DNA from: Tunicatimonas pelagia
GTDB lineage: Bacteria > Bacteroidota > Bacteroidia > Cytophagales > Cyclobacteriaceae
Length of the DNA stretch: 64,000 nucleotides
Assembly (NCBI RefSeq): GCF_030506325.1
Contig: NZ_CP120683.1
Coordinates: 5,283,001 to 5,347,000, forward strand
Direction: 5' to 3'
The notes under the pieces were generated by a model that did not search any database, was not told the DNA's origin, and was given only the letters and a program-made list of their open reading frames with translations. The position numbers were made by a program, and so were the translations under genes. Below, piece after piece: positions 35,122-44,390 of the stretch; within the stretch, counting starts at the first letter, position 1, and the number at the start of each line of letters is the position of its first letter.

Positions 35122-37305
35122 ATGGTTGTTCTCTCTAAACTTACCTGCTTATCAATTATTTGGGGGATTTTGGTAGCTTGCCAATCTAACTCTGATTCCA
35201 CTATGGCGAATAAAACTTCTGAAGCTCCCGATGCCCCCCAACAAGATTCAGTACTTTCTGTCCACGGCGATACTCGCGTTGATCCCTATTTCTGGATGCG
35301 CCTTACTGATGAGCAAAAGCAAGCAGAAAATCCCGACGAGCAAACCCAGCAGGTGCTTCAGTACTTAGAAGATGAGAACGCTTATACCGAAACGGTGATG
35401 CAAGATACTGAGGAGCTACAGGATCAGCTTTACGACGAAATAGTTGGGCGAATTAGTCAGGAAGACTCATCGGTGCCCTACTTTAAGAATGGCTACTGGT
35501 ACTATACGCGCTACGAAGAAGGGCAAGAATACCCGATCTACGCTCGAAAAAAAGAAACACTAAAAGCTGAGGAAGAAGTTTTACTGAATGTAAACGAACT
35601 GGCTAAAGACTACGACTATTACAACGCTCGTGGTTTAAAGGTAAGCCCTGATAATAAACTGCTGGCCTTTGCCGAAGATACGCTGAGCCGCCGAATTTAT
35701 ACCATCCGGTTCAAAAACCTGGAAACCGGCAAGATGTTGCCCGATCAGCTTCCCAACACGCAAGGTGACGGTGCTTGGGCTAGCGATAATCAGTCGTACT
35801 TTTACACAACTAAGGATCAGGTGTCACTCTTGTCTAATAAAATTTGGCGGCACCAGCTTGGGCAAGCCGTAGATAATGACGAGCTGAAGTACAGGGAGGA
35901 AAATCCTTCATTTTATATTGGAGTTACCAAATCTAAGTCTGGTGATTACCTCATGATTTGGAATCAGAGCACGTTGGCTAACGACTATCATCTACTTCGC
36001 GCCGATCGGCCAGAAGGTGATTTTCAGCAGTTTACCCCCCGGGAAGAGGAGCATCTTTACAGCATTGAGCACGTAGGCGATAAGTTCTATGTCCGTACCG
36101 ATTGGGATGCTCCCAACTACCGGATTATGGAAGCACCGCTGGGTAGTACTAACAAAGCGCAGTGGAAAGAAGTGATTCCGCACCGTGAAGATGTTTTTCT
36201 GGAGGATATGGATGTTTTTAGTCGGTACTTGGTGCTAACTGAGAAAGCGAACGCACTGCCTAAACTGCGGGTAATGAATACCCAAGCAAATGAAGAACAC
36301 TACATTCAGTTTGATGAGCCCGCTTACGTGCTTTCATCGGCGACGAATCCTGAGCTGGATTCTGAAGTATTACGCTACGGCTATTCTTCTCTAACCACTC
36401 CTACCTCAATTTACGACTACAACATGCGTACGCGCGAACCGGAGCTAAAAAAACGACAGGAGGTAATTGGCGGACATAATCCTGAAGAATACGTAACTGA
36501 GCGACTATTTGCTCCGGCTCGCGATGGTAAGCAAATACCGGTCTCATTAGTCTATAAAAAAGGGGTGAGGGAAAACGCGTCAACCCCCTTGCTACTGTAC
36601 GCCTATGGCTCATACGGAAGCTCTATGAACCCCTACTTCAGCAGTACCCGATTGAGTTTGCTGGATCGAGGATTTATTTATGCGATTGCTCACATCCGGG
36701 GCGGGCAGGAAATGGGAAGGGCGTGGTACGAAGACGGCAAAATGTTTAATAAGAAAAATACCTTCACCGACTATATTGACTGCGCTGACCACTTGATTTC
36801 AGAAAACTATACTGATTCTACTCAACTGTATGGCATGGGTGGTAGTGCCGGGGGGTTGCTAATGGGTGCCGTTGCTAATATGGCTCCCGACCGATTTAAT
36901 GGACTGATTGCTGCCGTGCCGTTCGTCGATGTGGTTTCTACCATGCTGGATGAATCCATCCCCCTGACCACCAATGAATTTGACGAGTGGGGTAATCCTA
37001 AAAACCTAGAATCGTACCAGTATATGCTTTCCTACTCGCCCTACGATAACGTAACTGAACAAGAATATCCTAACATGCTAGTAACTACCGGATTATTTGA
37101 CTCGCAGGTGCAGTACTGGGAACCAGCTAAATGGGTAGCCAAACTGCGAGACAAGAAGACTGATGATAATTTACTATTGCTAGAAACTAACATGGATGCC
37201 GGCCATGGTGGGGCTTCCGGTCGCTTCCAACGCTACAAAGAAACCGCACTGGAGTACGCTTTTTTACTGAAGCTAGAGGAAGAAAACGAGCAAGTTACGA
37301 ATTGA
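35122..37305 (+). CDS. Oligopeptidase B-like S9 family peptidase (protease II)
   Basis: 727 residues, lipoprotein signal with LVAC at residues 17-20. Beta-propeller N-terminal domain (GDTRVDPYFWMRLTDE, GYWYYTRYEEGQEYPIY) and C-terminal alpha/beta hydrolase with the catalytic serine in YGMGGSAGGLLMGAVANMAP and the histidine in MDAGHGGASGRFQRYKE. These are oligopeptidase B hallmarks, which cleave peptides after basic residues. The stop codons of this gene and the convergent DUF6492 gene are directly adjacent. Confidence 0.94.
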   Translation: MVVLSKLTCLSIIWGILVACQSNSDSTMANKTSEAPDAPQQDSVLSVHGDTRVDPYFWMRLTDEQKQAENPDEQTQQVLQYLEDENAYTETVMQDTEELQDQLYDEIVGRISQEDSSVPYFKNGYWYYTRYEEGQEYPIYARKKETLKAEEEVLLNVNELAKDYDYYNARGLKVSPDNKLLAFAEDTLSRRIYTIRFKNLETGKMLPDQLPNTQGDGAWASDNQSYFYTTKDQVSLLSNKIWRHQLGQAVDNDELKYREENPSFYIGVTKSKSGDYLMIWNQSTLANDYHLLRADRPEGDFQQFTPREEEHLYSIEHVGDKFYVRTDWDAPNYRIMEAPLGSTNKAQWKEVIPHREDVFLEDMDVFSRYLVLTEKANALPKLRVMNTQANEEHYIQFDEPAYVLSSATNPELDSEVLRYGYSSLTTPTSIYDYNMRTREPELKKRQEVIGGHNPEEYVTERLFAPARDGKQIPVSLVYKKGVRENASTPLLLYAYGSYGSSMNPYFSSTRLSLLDRGFIYAIAHIRGGQEMGRAWYEDGKMFNKKNTFTDYIDCADHLISENYTDSTQLYGMGGSAGGLLMGAVANMAPDRFNGLIAAVPFVDVVSTMLDESIPLTTNEFDEWGNPKNLESYQYMLSYSPYDNVTEQEYPNMLVTTGLFDSQVQYWEPAKWVAKLRDKKTDDNLLLLETNMDAGHGGASGRFQRYKETALEYAFLLKLEEENEQVTN

Positions 37306-38328
37306 TTAAAGTACTTTTGCGGTAGTAACTTTACTGGGTGTCCAGCGAGAACGTAGCTCTTCAATGTGCATATTTTCTCGCCCTTTCTGTAAGTGGCGCG
37401 GACTACTTTCAAAGGATAGTGAAGAAGGTAGAATAGTACCAGCGTAGGCTTCCTGCAAAAAGTCCATTACCTGTTGATAAGACGGAAAAAAGGCTTCCCA
37501 GTCAGCACTGTTCATTACATACTTCTTACGAAAAGCAGCGGAAAATAATCCGGTGCCATCATCAAAAAATCGCTCAGTAGTCTGGCCGTATTTGTTGTAG
37601 GGATAATAATGTAAGTCTTGTGGTGCGTGATGGGCTACCCATGAGGCATATGCCCAGAACTCGCTAAAGGTACCAAAGTCGTTTGCCGAGCGCATCATCA
37701 AATTTGCCCAATGGTCATCAGATTGATAGTAAGTTTGCAGCCTTCGCTGAAACGAACGAAGGTGTTCTTGCTTAAACCATAAGTGGTGGGGAACGAAAGT
37801 GCCTTCCTTATCGATGAGCGGTTTTACATTTAGTGTTTTTTCAATCCAAGCTCTCCACTTATTCACAATAATTTCGTTCCCGTACTGATTGTGCTGCAAT
37901 AGCGCAAACCAGTAGCTGGTTTTTTCATTTTCTGATTGGATGATCGGCCAACTATCTACTGGCAATAAGTCGGCATCCCACACCAAGTACCATTCGCTAA
38001 GATTGGGTATTCCTTCAACTGCTCCCAGCTTAAGCAACTGCTGGTAGAACCATCCGGGTTGATACAGTGATTTCTCTAGTTGCAATTCCCCACAAATTTG
38101 TGCTTTGCTAAAGCCCATGGATTGAAAAAACGACTCTTCGGGATAGGTAGTTAGTTGGGGAACATCCCAGTCTGTAGCTAGTTCGGCTAAATGTTGCGCC
38201 TGTTCTTGAGGGGAAATAACGTGAATACTACGAGGCTGGTACTTTACCAAAATTCCTTCTAGTACTGCCCGGGTATTCCAGCGTACTTGGAAGAGTGGCA
38301 ATACAAAATCGTAAACAGGGGGCGGCAT
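37306..38328 (-). CDS. DUF6492-family glycosyltransferase-like protein in the MAA locus
   Basis: 340 residues, no signal peptide or membrane helix. YDFVLPLFQVRWNTRAVLEG, QICGELQLEKSLYQPGWFYQ, then WYLVWDADLLPVDSW with a DxD-type acidic motif at residues 118-120, and FVPHHLWFKQ follow the DUF6492 pattern, a GT-A-like family. No characterised member is known to me. It follows mysA on the same strand, but with a strong terminator between them, so its expression may be partly independent. A role in glycosylating the cyclohexenone or MAA product is inference. Confidence 0.72.
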   Translation of the reverse strand: MPPPVYDFVLPLFQVRWNTRAVLEGILVKYQPRSIHVISPQEQAQHLAELATDWDVPQLTTYPEESFFQSMGFSKAQICGELQLEKSLYQPGWFYQQLLKLGAVEGIPNLSEWYLVWDADLLPVDSWPIIQSENEKTSYWFALLQHNQYGNEIIVNKWRAWIEKTLNVKPLIDKEGTFVPHHLWFKQEHLRSFQRRLQTYYQSDDHWANLMMRSANDFGTFSEFWAYASWVAHHAPQDLHYYPYNKYGQTTERFFDDGTGLFSAAFRKKYVMNSADWEAFFPSYQQVMDFLQEAYAGTILPSSLSFESSPRHLQKGRENMHIEELRSRWTPSKVTTAKVL

Positions 38329-38347
38329 AGAATTACAATAGATTTTG

Positions 38348-38391
38348 AAAAAATAGGGTCGTGAACGCTATTTAAAGCAGTGCACGACCCT
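38348..38391 (-). terminator. Intrinsic terminator after the mysA-like gene
   Basis: On the minus strand, AGGGTCGTG (38391-38383) pairs exactly with its complement at 38363-38355 across a 19-nt loop, followed by a T-run (38353-38348). It lies 7 bp past the mysA stop and 20 bp before the start of the DUF6492 gene, so it separates or attenuates the two. Confidence 0.78.
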
Positions 38392-38398
38392 CGGTAAG

Positions 38399-40156
38399 TT
38401 ATATAATTGTTTCTTCTATCGTATTCTGGTCAATTACTGGCCCGGAGTAAACTGTGGAAGGATCTTCTAACCCTACATCGCTGCACAGAGGCTCTACCCC
38501 GAGACCTTTGCGGGGGAATCGTTGGCAAACCTTGTGGTACTCGCTGATAGCTTGCCGTAGTTCGTCGCGGGTTAGTTGGTTCAAATAGCCACACTGACCC
38601 ACGTTCCCCTTGGGTAGCGGTGCTACTAAATTACCGCCTCGCTTTTCGATCATCTTCTCCTGAGCAGCCCACAGGGTTTCTTCGTCTAGCAAAATATCGT
38701 GCCATAGACTTAGCTCAAAGGTGCTGATGAGGGTAAGAATACGTTGCAGTGCAGCTTCATCAATCCAGTCGTTACGGTAGCTCAGGTAAGCTCCCCAGCC
38801 CATCCCGATGGCTACGGCGTGTCCGTGTAGCAAGCCCGCTTTAATTTCAAAGCCCGGTGACCAAGTATGGCCGTAGGCGTGAGGGCGGCACTGGTGGGTT
38901 TCGTACAGGTTATCGTATTCGGCCTCTACGTAGCTCCGCATGGCAGCTCCCAGTATCTTTTGCGAAAAGTTGTTGATCTCGTCGTCTTCGTCACAGTTTA
39001 CAGTTCCGAAGGAAGTATCCAACAAGCGAGTGTTGACCTGCTCTAAATAGCCAAATAGTTTGGCATCTTTGACTACTGCCATTTTGATGATTTCAGCAAT
39101 ACCGTGCCGCAGCCAGCCCTTATGGAGCGTAGAGAAAAACGAACGGTCAGTGATCGATAGTACCGGGGCGTGGTACGCTCCAAACAAGTTTTTGTAGCCA
39201 AAACCATCGCAGCAAGTACGGGGTGAAGGACCCGCATCAATACCCGCAACAATGGAGGTAGACAACATAATGTAGGGCGTGTTGCGATGGTACAACGCGC
39301 AGGCTAGTCCACCTGTATCGGCAATCACTCCGCCCCCTACAATTAGAACTGGTTCATTACGCGATACACCCACTCGTTTAAAGTCGCCGAGCATCTGCTC
39401 TACCGTATTGATTCCTTTATCAACTTCCATAGCCCGGTAGACCAATTTCTTAAATTCAATATTGTGATGTGCGAAATAGTTTGTTAACTGTTCGCCGTAG
39501 TAGTGTTCCACGTTTTTGTCTACCAAGCAAACACAGCGTCCTTTGGGAAGAAATTTGTCTACTAATAACGTATTATTAGGGTCTAATGCGTTCTCCGTAA
39601 TACGAATAGAGGTAAATGTTGAACAACTCATCACCGCCTCTACGGCTTGGTCATCTTCCGTGCTCACGGTGTAGCCTTTGCTCTCGCGGTAGTTAGAAGT
39701 AGGATAAATTGCGTGCGGATTCTCCTCAACTAATCGTTCGGCTAGTTCGGTGTAAAACTCCGATTCGCCCGAGGCACGTAAACGATCCAGCAGCTTAGTG
39801 TCTGCCTCACGGGAAGCGTATACTCCTTCCGAAAACGCTTTCCACGCTTTGCCTTTAGTTTGGTCAAAGGCTAAAGCTACTTCGGCTAGTAAAGCAAAAA
39901 ACTCTTTGAGCTTTAAATTGAGAGAGCTTCGGAGCTTACGACAAGCTGAAACTCCCTCAATCGCTCCTGCCGCAATAAATTCATCGCCTAACTCTTTAGA
40001 GAAAGCGGAGGTTTGAGTAAAGTCTATAAGCAAATTCTTAAACAAATCTTCGCGCAATAATTCTTCTAACTTCACTTCAGTACTGGAAATAGTGAATTGA
40101 TTAGGATCAATTTCGCGGAGAAATGCCCGGATGGATTCAGTAATCTGACTCATCAA
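38399..40156 (-). CDS. mysA: Sedoheptulose-7-phosphate cyclase, probable demethyl-4-deoxygadusol synthase, with a long N-terminal extension
   Basis: 585 residues against ~410 in cyanobacterial MysA. The cyclase domain spans about residues 180-520: NAD site LIVGGGVIADTGGLACALYH (271-290), active-site loop GIDAGPSPRTCCDGFGYKN, and metal ligands by alignment with dehydroquinate synthase at E355 (HGIAEIIKMAVVKD), H430 (RPHAYGHTWSP) and H444 (LLHGHAVAIG). The first ~170 residues are helical and unassigned. MAA context (mysB, C, D divergent from it) favours demethyl-4-deoxygadusol synthase over epi-valiolone synthase; the loop alone does not settle this. Confidence 0.87.
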   Translation of the reverse strand: MMSQITESIRAFLREIDPNQFTISSTEVKLEELLREDLFKNLLIDFTQTSAFSKELGDEFIAAGAIEGVSACRKLRSSLNLKLKEFFALLAEVALAFDQTKGKAWKAFSEGVYASREADTKLLDRLRASGESEFYTELAERLVEENPHAIYPTSNYRESKGYTVSTEDDQAVEAVMSCSTFTSIRITENALDPNNTLLVDKFLPKGRCVCLVDKNVEHYYGEQLTNYFAHHNIEFKKLVYRAMEVDKGINTVEQMLGDFKRVGVSRNEPVLIVGGGVIADTGGLACALYHRNTPYIMLSTSIVAGIDAGPSPRTCCDGFGYKNLFGAYHAPVLSITDRSFFSTLHKGWLRHGIAEIIKMAVVKDAKLFGYLEQVNTRLLDTSFGTVNCDEDDEINNFSQKILGAAMRSYVEAEYDNLYETHQCRPHAYGHTWSPGFEIKAGLLHGHAVAIGMGWGAYLSYRNDWIDEAALQRILTLISTFELSLWHDILLDEETLWAAQEKMIEKRGGNLVAPLPKGNVGQCGYLNQLTRDELRQAISEYHKVCQRFPRKGLGVEPLCSDVGLEDPSTVYSGPVIDQNTIEETII

Positions 40157-40654
40157 GTAAAATTTAATAAGGTAAAAAGAGAATTGTTATTTAATAATGC
40201 ATTACAGGGAAGTAACGTGGCTAAAAAAATATTTGTTCAAGTTATTAGGGAATAATATTATACAAAATATACTCTATTTTATAAGCATAAATAACTAATC
40301 TAGAGATGATAAAAACGATTAAAATAAGTAAGTAGATATTCTGGTTTAGGGATAGACTTACTACCACAGCTGCTTTTTATAAAAACTCTCAATACTACTT
40401 GATACTAGAGGAAATACTCGCATCCATCTACCTGATTTCGCATTCTAAGGCTAGTTCAACAGGGATACATTTACTGTATTATGATGCTACAAAAACAGGG
40501 GGCTAAAACCAGTAGCGAAGTAGACTTGGTGAGTAAATCAATTAAAACCTTTGCTCCCTTGCACAGTTAGGCTTACAGAAAAAGCGAGTTTAGATAAGTT
40601 AGCTTAAACCTGCTTCTCTAAGTATTACTATCATTCATCAATTTTCTTTACTCC
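40157..40654. promoter_or_regulatory. Divergent control region between mysA and mysB
   Basis: 498 bp with no gene of normal size, AT-rich next to mysA. Two divergently oriented MAA operons must be driven from it, so it holds two promoters. I could not find an exact TTG-N17-23-TAnnTTTG match on either strand, so the control may need an activator. A 29-codon frame from ATG 40481 to TAG 40570 is present but unsupported. No long inverted repeat was seen. Confidence 0.45.
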
Positions 40655-41509
40655 GTGGAAACCATAATACGTGACCAAACACAACTTAGACCAGTAACTC
40701 CTCAAGCCCATATCAGCTTTGAGCTAAGCCGTGCTTTGGATCTACTTAACAATATTGACCTTTCTTCCGATTTAAAGGAGCAGCTTTTAACTCATCTGAA
40801 TAAAGCCTCCCGAATTAGTGCCCAAATGGAAACATATCTTTCATCGGTCACTCAACCACCTTCCGAATGCTTACGTGATTTGGAGCGGGCAACTCTGGCT
40901 CTTCCTTGGCAGGGTGACTCTGACTTAGCGCGTACGTTAGAGCCGGAGATGCTCTCCGGGCATCTGGAAGGGCAATTTCTCAAACAATTGGTGCGCTTCA
41001 CTAAAGCTACCTCGCTGCTAGAAATTGGCTTGTTCACCGGTTACTCGGCTCTAGCGATGGCGGAGGGGCTACCTGAAAACGGTAAGTTGGTAGCCTGCGA
41101 ATTAGACGAAACAATTGCTGACTTTGCTGAAAGCTACTTACAACAGTGTGCTGCCGGGCGTAAAGTTGACATCCGCCGGGGTAAAGCCGACGAATCGTTG
41201 GAGCAACTACGCTCGGAAGGGCAGTCATTTGACTTGGTGTTTATCGATGCGGACAAGCCGGGTTATCGTAAGTACTTAGATCAGTTGATCAGTCAGCCTA
41301 ATTCTTTATTAGCCGATCAGGGATTGATTGTGGTAGATAACACGCTGTATCAGGGCGAAATTTACACCAAGCCTTTGGAAGAGATGTCAGAAAATGCTCA
41401 AGCTATTTATCACTTCAATGAATACGTGCGTACGCATCCGGAGCTAGAAGTGGTGCTCTTACCCATTCGCGACGGAGTGATGTTCATCAGTCGAAAGCAA
41501 AGAAGCTAG
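40655..41509 (+). CDS. mysB: SAM-dependent O-methyltransferase of MAA synthesis
   Basis: 284 residues from a GTG start, similar in size to cyanobacterial MysB (~280). SAM-binding motif I LLEIGLFTGYSALAMAEGLP, then GKLVACELDE, the acidic post-motif FDLVFIDADKPGYRKYLDQL and VVDNTLYQGEIY are those of the caffeoyl-CoA-type metal-dependent O-methyltransferase family. It would methylate demethyl-4-deoxygadusol to 4-deoxygadusol. It is first in the operon with mysC 14 bp downstream. Confidence 0.9.
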   Translation: METIIRDQTQLRPVTPQAHISFELSRALDLLNNIDLSSDLKEQLLTHLNKASRISAQMETYLSSVTQPPSECLRDLERATLALPWQGDSDLARTLEPEMLSGHLEGQFLKQLVRFTKATSLLEIGLFTGYSALAMAEGLPENGKLVACELDETIADFAESYLQQCAAGRKVDIRRGKADESLEQLRSEGQSFDLVFIDADKPGYRKYLDQLISQPNSLLADQGLIVVDNTLYQGEIYTKPLEEMSENAQAIYHFNEYVRTHPELEVVLLPIRDGVMFISRKQRS

Positions 41510-41523
41510 CTTTTTCATCTCGC

Positions 41524-42903
41524 ATGCGGTTTACAACGCTTAGAGTGCTACTGCTTATTTACGTTACCCTGCCGCTTACTTTAGTAGGGTTGTTAGTAGC
41601 GCGGTTCGTGAATTATCGGAAAAAGATCACACCTGCTCGACAGATCTCTTCTTCCCAATCAGCGGTACTCATTACCGGGGGACGCATGACTAAGGCTCTT
41701 CATCTGGCGCGTAGCTTTCACGCTATTGGGTGGCGGGTAGTTCTGACTGACGGCGAAAAGTATGCCTACTGCGGGCCTAAGTATTCTGAGGTGGTCAGTG
41801 CTTTTCGTACGCACCTAGACCTCGCCAAAGTAGGCGAAACCGCTTACTTAGATAGTTTGTGTAAAATCATCATTCAGGAAAATATTGATTTGGTGATTCC
41901 GGTTTCATCCCCCAAATCGAGCTTGCCCGATGCCAAACTACAGTTGGTGATTGATGCGGCGGTGAAGAAAGGTATAAAAGAGAAAGCAACCGTCGTTTTT
42001 CACGGTACGCCCGAACAAATAGGTACGGTAGACGATAAGTTTCTTTTTTGTGAAAAAGCGAGCAAGCTGGGGCTTTCATCACCAAAAGTGTTCCGTATGA
42101 CCAGCTACGCCGAAGTGGAACAGTTTTCTCTCGCCGATTATTCCGACCAATCTTTCATCTTCAAAAGCATCAATTACAATCCTACCGCTCGGCTGGACGA
42201 GAATGTGTTTGGCCCGGACGACCAAGAAAAACTGTTAGCCTACGCTCGTTCGGTAGACATTTCTGCCAAAAGCCCCTGGGTACTACAATCGTATATTGAA
42301 GGACGAGAATACTGTACCCACGGAACGGCGGTGAATGGTAAGCTTACCCTGTTTTGCTGCTGCGAATCATCGGCCTTTCAGGTTAATTATGCCCATGTGC
42401 ATAAACCGACCATTGAGCAGTGGGTGGCTACTTATGTAGGTAAAGAAAGGCTTACCGGTCAGTATTCTTTTGATTTTATTGAAGAGCAGCAGGGCAATAT
42501 ATTTCCGATAGAATGTAACCCGCGAACCCATACCGCAATCACCACTTTTTATAACACCACCCGATTAGCCGAAAGCTATCTGGCTAAGCAAGACACGTCA
42601 GAAGAGCAAAATCTGGATAAATCTACGTCTGTAGTGCCCGAACCAAATGCCAAACCTACTTACTGGCTGGCCCACGAGTTACATCGGATATTCAGGCCCT
42701 TAGCGGGCGAAACCTCGCTTCATGCCGTGAAAAGGATCTGGCGAGGAAAAGAAGCTGTGTACGATCCCGCCGATCCGCGACCGTTCTTGATGCTGCACTA
42801 CGTACATATTCCTTATTTATTACTCGGGTTACTCCGGCGGGGCAGCAAGTGGAAGCGAATTGACTTTAATATTGGTAAAATAGTAGAAGTAGGAGGGGAT
42901 TGA
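41524..42903 (+). CDS. mysC: ATP-grasp ligase, 4-deoxygadusol:glycine type
   Basis: 459 residues, nearly the same as cyanobacterial MysC (~458). N-terminal membrane helix (LLLIYVTLPLTLVGLLVARF), then the MysC signature VLITGGRMTKALHLARSFHA and an ATP-grasp core: VLQSYIEGREYCTHGTAVNG, CESSAFQVNYAHVHKPTIEQ, GQYSFDFIEEQQGN and FPIECNPRTHTAITTFYN (metal-binding E and N). It condenses 4-deoxygadusol with glycine to mycosporine-glycine. This is the most diagnostic gene of the MAA locus. Confidence 0.96.
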   Translation: MRFTTLRVLLLIYVTLPLTLVGLLVARFVNYRKKITPARQISSSQSAVLITGGRMTKALHLARSFHAIGWRVVLTDGEKYAYCGPKYSEVVSAFRTHLDLAKVGETAYLDSLCKIIIQENIDLVIPVSSPKSSLPDAKLQLVIDAAVKKGIKEKATVVFHGTPEQIGTVDDKFLFCEKASKLGLSSPKVFRMTSYAEVEQFSLADYSDQSFIFKSINYNPTARLDENVFGPDDQEKLLAYARSVDISAKSPWVLQSYIEGREYCTHGTAVNGKLTLFCCCESSAFQVNYAHVHKPTIEQWVATYVGKERLTGQYSFDFIEEQQGNIFPIECNPRTHTAITTFYNTTRLAESYLAKQDTSEEQNLDKSTSVVPEPNAKPTYWLAHELHRIFRPLAGETSLHAVKRIWRGKEAVYDPADPRPFLMLHYVHIPYLLLGLLRRGSKWKRIDFNIGKIVEVGGD

Positions 42904-42923
42904 TGTTGCCGGAGGCCGGAGAT

Positions 42924-43011
<88 letters not shown>

Positions 43012-43161
43012 ATTTAAAATTGATCGTTGCTGGAACCAACCAGCTAATGAATAATGATGAATTGGCGTGGGACCCTGTGCAGTAGACAATGAGCAAAGCT
43101 AAACCTTGTACATCAAACTACGCTAACACCTGAACACTTCAACCTTCTAACTCTGTAGACC

Positions 43162-43175
43162 AATGACCAATGACC
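43162..43175 (+). repeat. AATGACC heptamer pair carrying the mysD start codon
   Basis: Two exact AATGACC units (43162-43168, 43169-43175). The mysD ATG is within the first, so MTND of MysD is repeat-encoded. An isolated AATGAGC unit also occurs around 43088. Confidence 0.75.
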
Positions 43176-44254
43176 AACAGCCTCACCTTATTCACTTTAT
43201 TGGTTCGCCCAGTAGCTGGTACGAGTTTCGTTTGTCGCTCATCTATGCTACCCAAACGATTGATTTTTCAGCGTATCGGGAGCAGTGTTTGCTGGTTTTT
43301 CCGGATGAACAGTGGTTGTTGCTGGATAAAACTCACCTAAAAGATTTTAGCAAAAAGGCACTGAGTGAAAGTCAGCTACCGAAAGGGTATAACTACTACT
43401 CTGAAGAAGCTGCTCTTTGTAAACTTCCGGAAGGCTTCACACTGATTTCTCACGTGTTTTGTCAAAAAGGTATGATCGGGTATCGAGTCGTTTTTGAGAA
43501 GATGCCCAGCGTACAATTGGTTGGCAGCAATGCACAAGTAATCCAACTAACTCAATCTAAATTAGCTACTAAGCAAGTGGTAGCTGAAGCGGGCTTACCA
43601 GTGCCGGACAGTATCGTTCTAGAGAGCGAAGAGAGCCTTCAAGCTTCATGGGCAGAAATACCCCAACTGGGCAAACAAGTGATCGTCAAGCCAGACGATA
43701 CGGATAATTCTGTAGGGCTTTCATTGGTTCAAGATTCTTCCGATCGCGAAGCACTTACCGAAGCGTGGGAAAAAGCTAGTCAACAGTCTAATAAGGTTTT
43801 AGTAGAAGAATACATTGCTGGTCGGGAGATAAGAAGCTGCGTAGTTGAAACTAATAAGGGTTTCATCGTTCCGGCCATGATTGAGTATCAAGTATCTGAC
43901 CAGCACCCAATTCGGGCGGAGGCAGATAAGCTTAGTTTGGATGCGAAGGGAATGCCGCTGGCTCAGAGTTCCTACAAAAATATAGCGGCTATCTGTCCGG
44001 CTGACTTAAATGAAAAGCTGCACGAAAAACTACGTTCTTATTCTATCCAAGCCCATCAGGTATTGGGCTGTCGCCAATTCTCTATCTTTGATTTTCGTGT
44101 ATCCGATTATACTCAAGAAGCCTACCTCCTGGAGGCCGGACTGTACTGGAGCTTTAGCCCCCAGAGTATGATCTCCAAAATGCTTACCGCTACCAACATG
44201 GATTTTGCCGAGCTTTCACGACAGGTGGTTAATGAAGCTGCTGATAATGACTGA
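43163..44254 (+). CDS. mysD: D-Ala-D-Ala-ligase-like ATP-grasp enzyme of MAA synthesis
   Basis: 363 residues, ATP-grasp fold. It starts with HLIHFIGSPSSWYEFRLSLI, and has SKLATKQVVAEAGLPVPDSI, KQVIVKPDDTDNSVGLSLVQ, VLVEEYIAGREIRSCVVE and SIFDFRV near the C-terminal metal site. MysD adds a second amino acid (serine, threonine, glycine and others) to mycosporine-glycine to give di-substituted MAAs. It follows mysC by 259 bp that contain the repeat arrays. Both start and stop codon lie in AATGAnn heptamers. Which amino acid it takes cannot be read. Confidence 0.88.
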   Translation: MTNDQQPHLIHFIGSPSSWYEFRLSLIYATQTIDFSAYREQCLLVFPDEQWLLLDKTHLKDFSKKALSESQLPKGYNYYSEEAALCKLPEGFTLISHVFCQKGMIGYRVVFEKMPSVQLVGSNAQVIQLTQSKLATKQVVAEAGLPVPDSIVLESEESLQASWAEIPQLGKQVIVKPDDTDNSVGLSLVQDSSDREALTEAWEKASQQSNKVLVEEYIAGREIRSCVVETNKGFIVPAMIEYQVSDQHPIRAEADKLSLDAKGMPLAQSSYKNIAAICPADLNEKLHEKLRSYSIQAHQVLGCRQFSIFDFRVSDYTQEAYLLEAGLYWSFSPQSMISKMLTATNMDFAELSRQVVNEAADND

Positions 44255-44306
44255 TGACTAATGATTGGTAATTGATATGATTTTTATTCATCACTCATTA
44301 ACCATT
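44246..44306. repeat. Opposed AATGAnn heptamer arrays after mysD
   Basis: Forward units AATGACT GATGACT AATGATT (44246-44266) contain the mysD stop TGA (44252-44254). Inverted units ATTCATC ACTCATT AACCATT follow at 44286-44306. It is the same forward-then-inverted layout as at 25466-25539 and 30041-30174. Confidence 0.78.
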
Positions 44307-44390
44307 ATGTATTATCAGTATTTTGTCTTAACTCTTTCGGCATTTGTTCGTATATTTTACTGATTGCTTACTTACTTTAATACTTAGTAT

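Noticed and set aside
40481-40570. 29-codon frame in the mysA/mysB spacer (starts MMLQKQGAKTSSEVD)
   Set aside because: No ribosome-binding or homology support, and length is within chance for an AT-rich 498-bp spacer.
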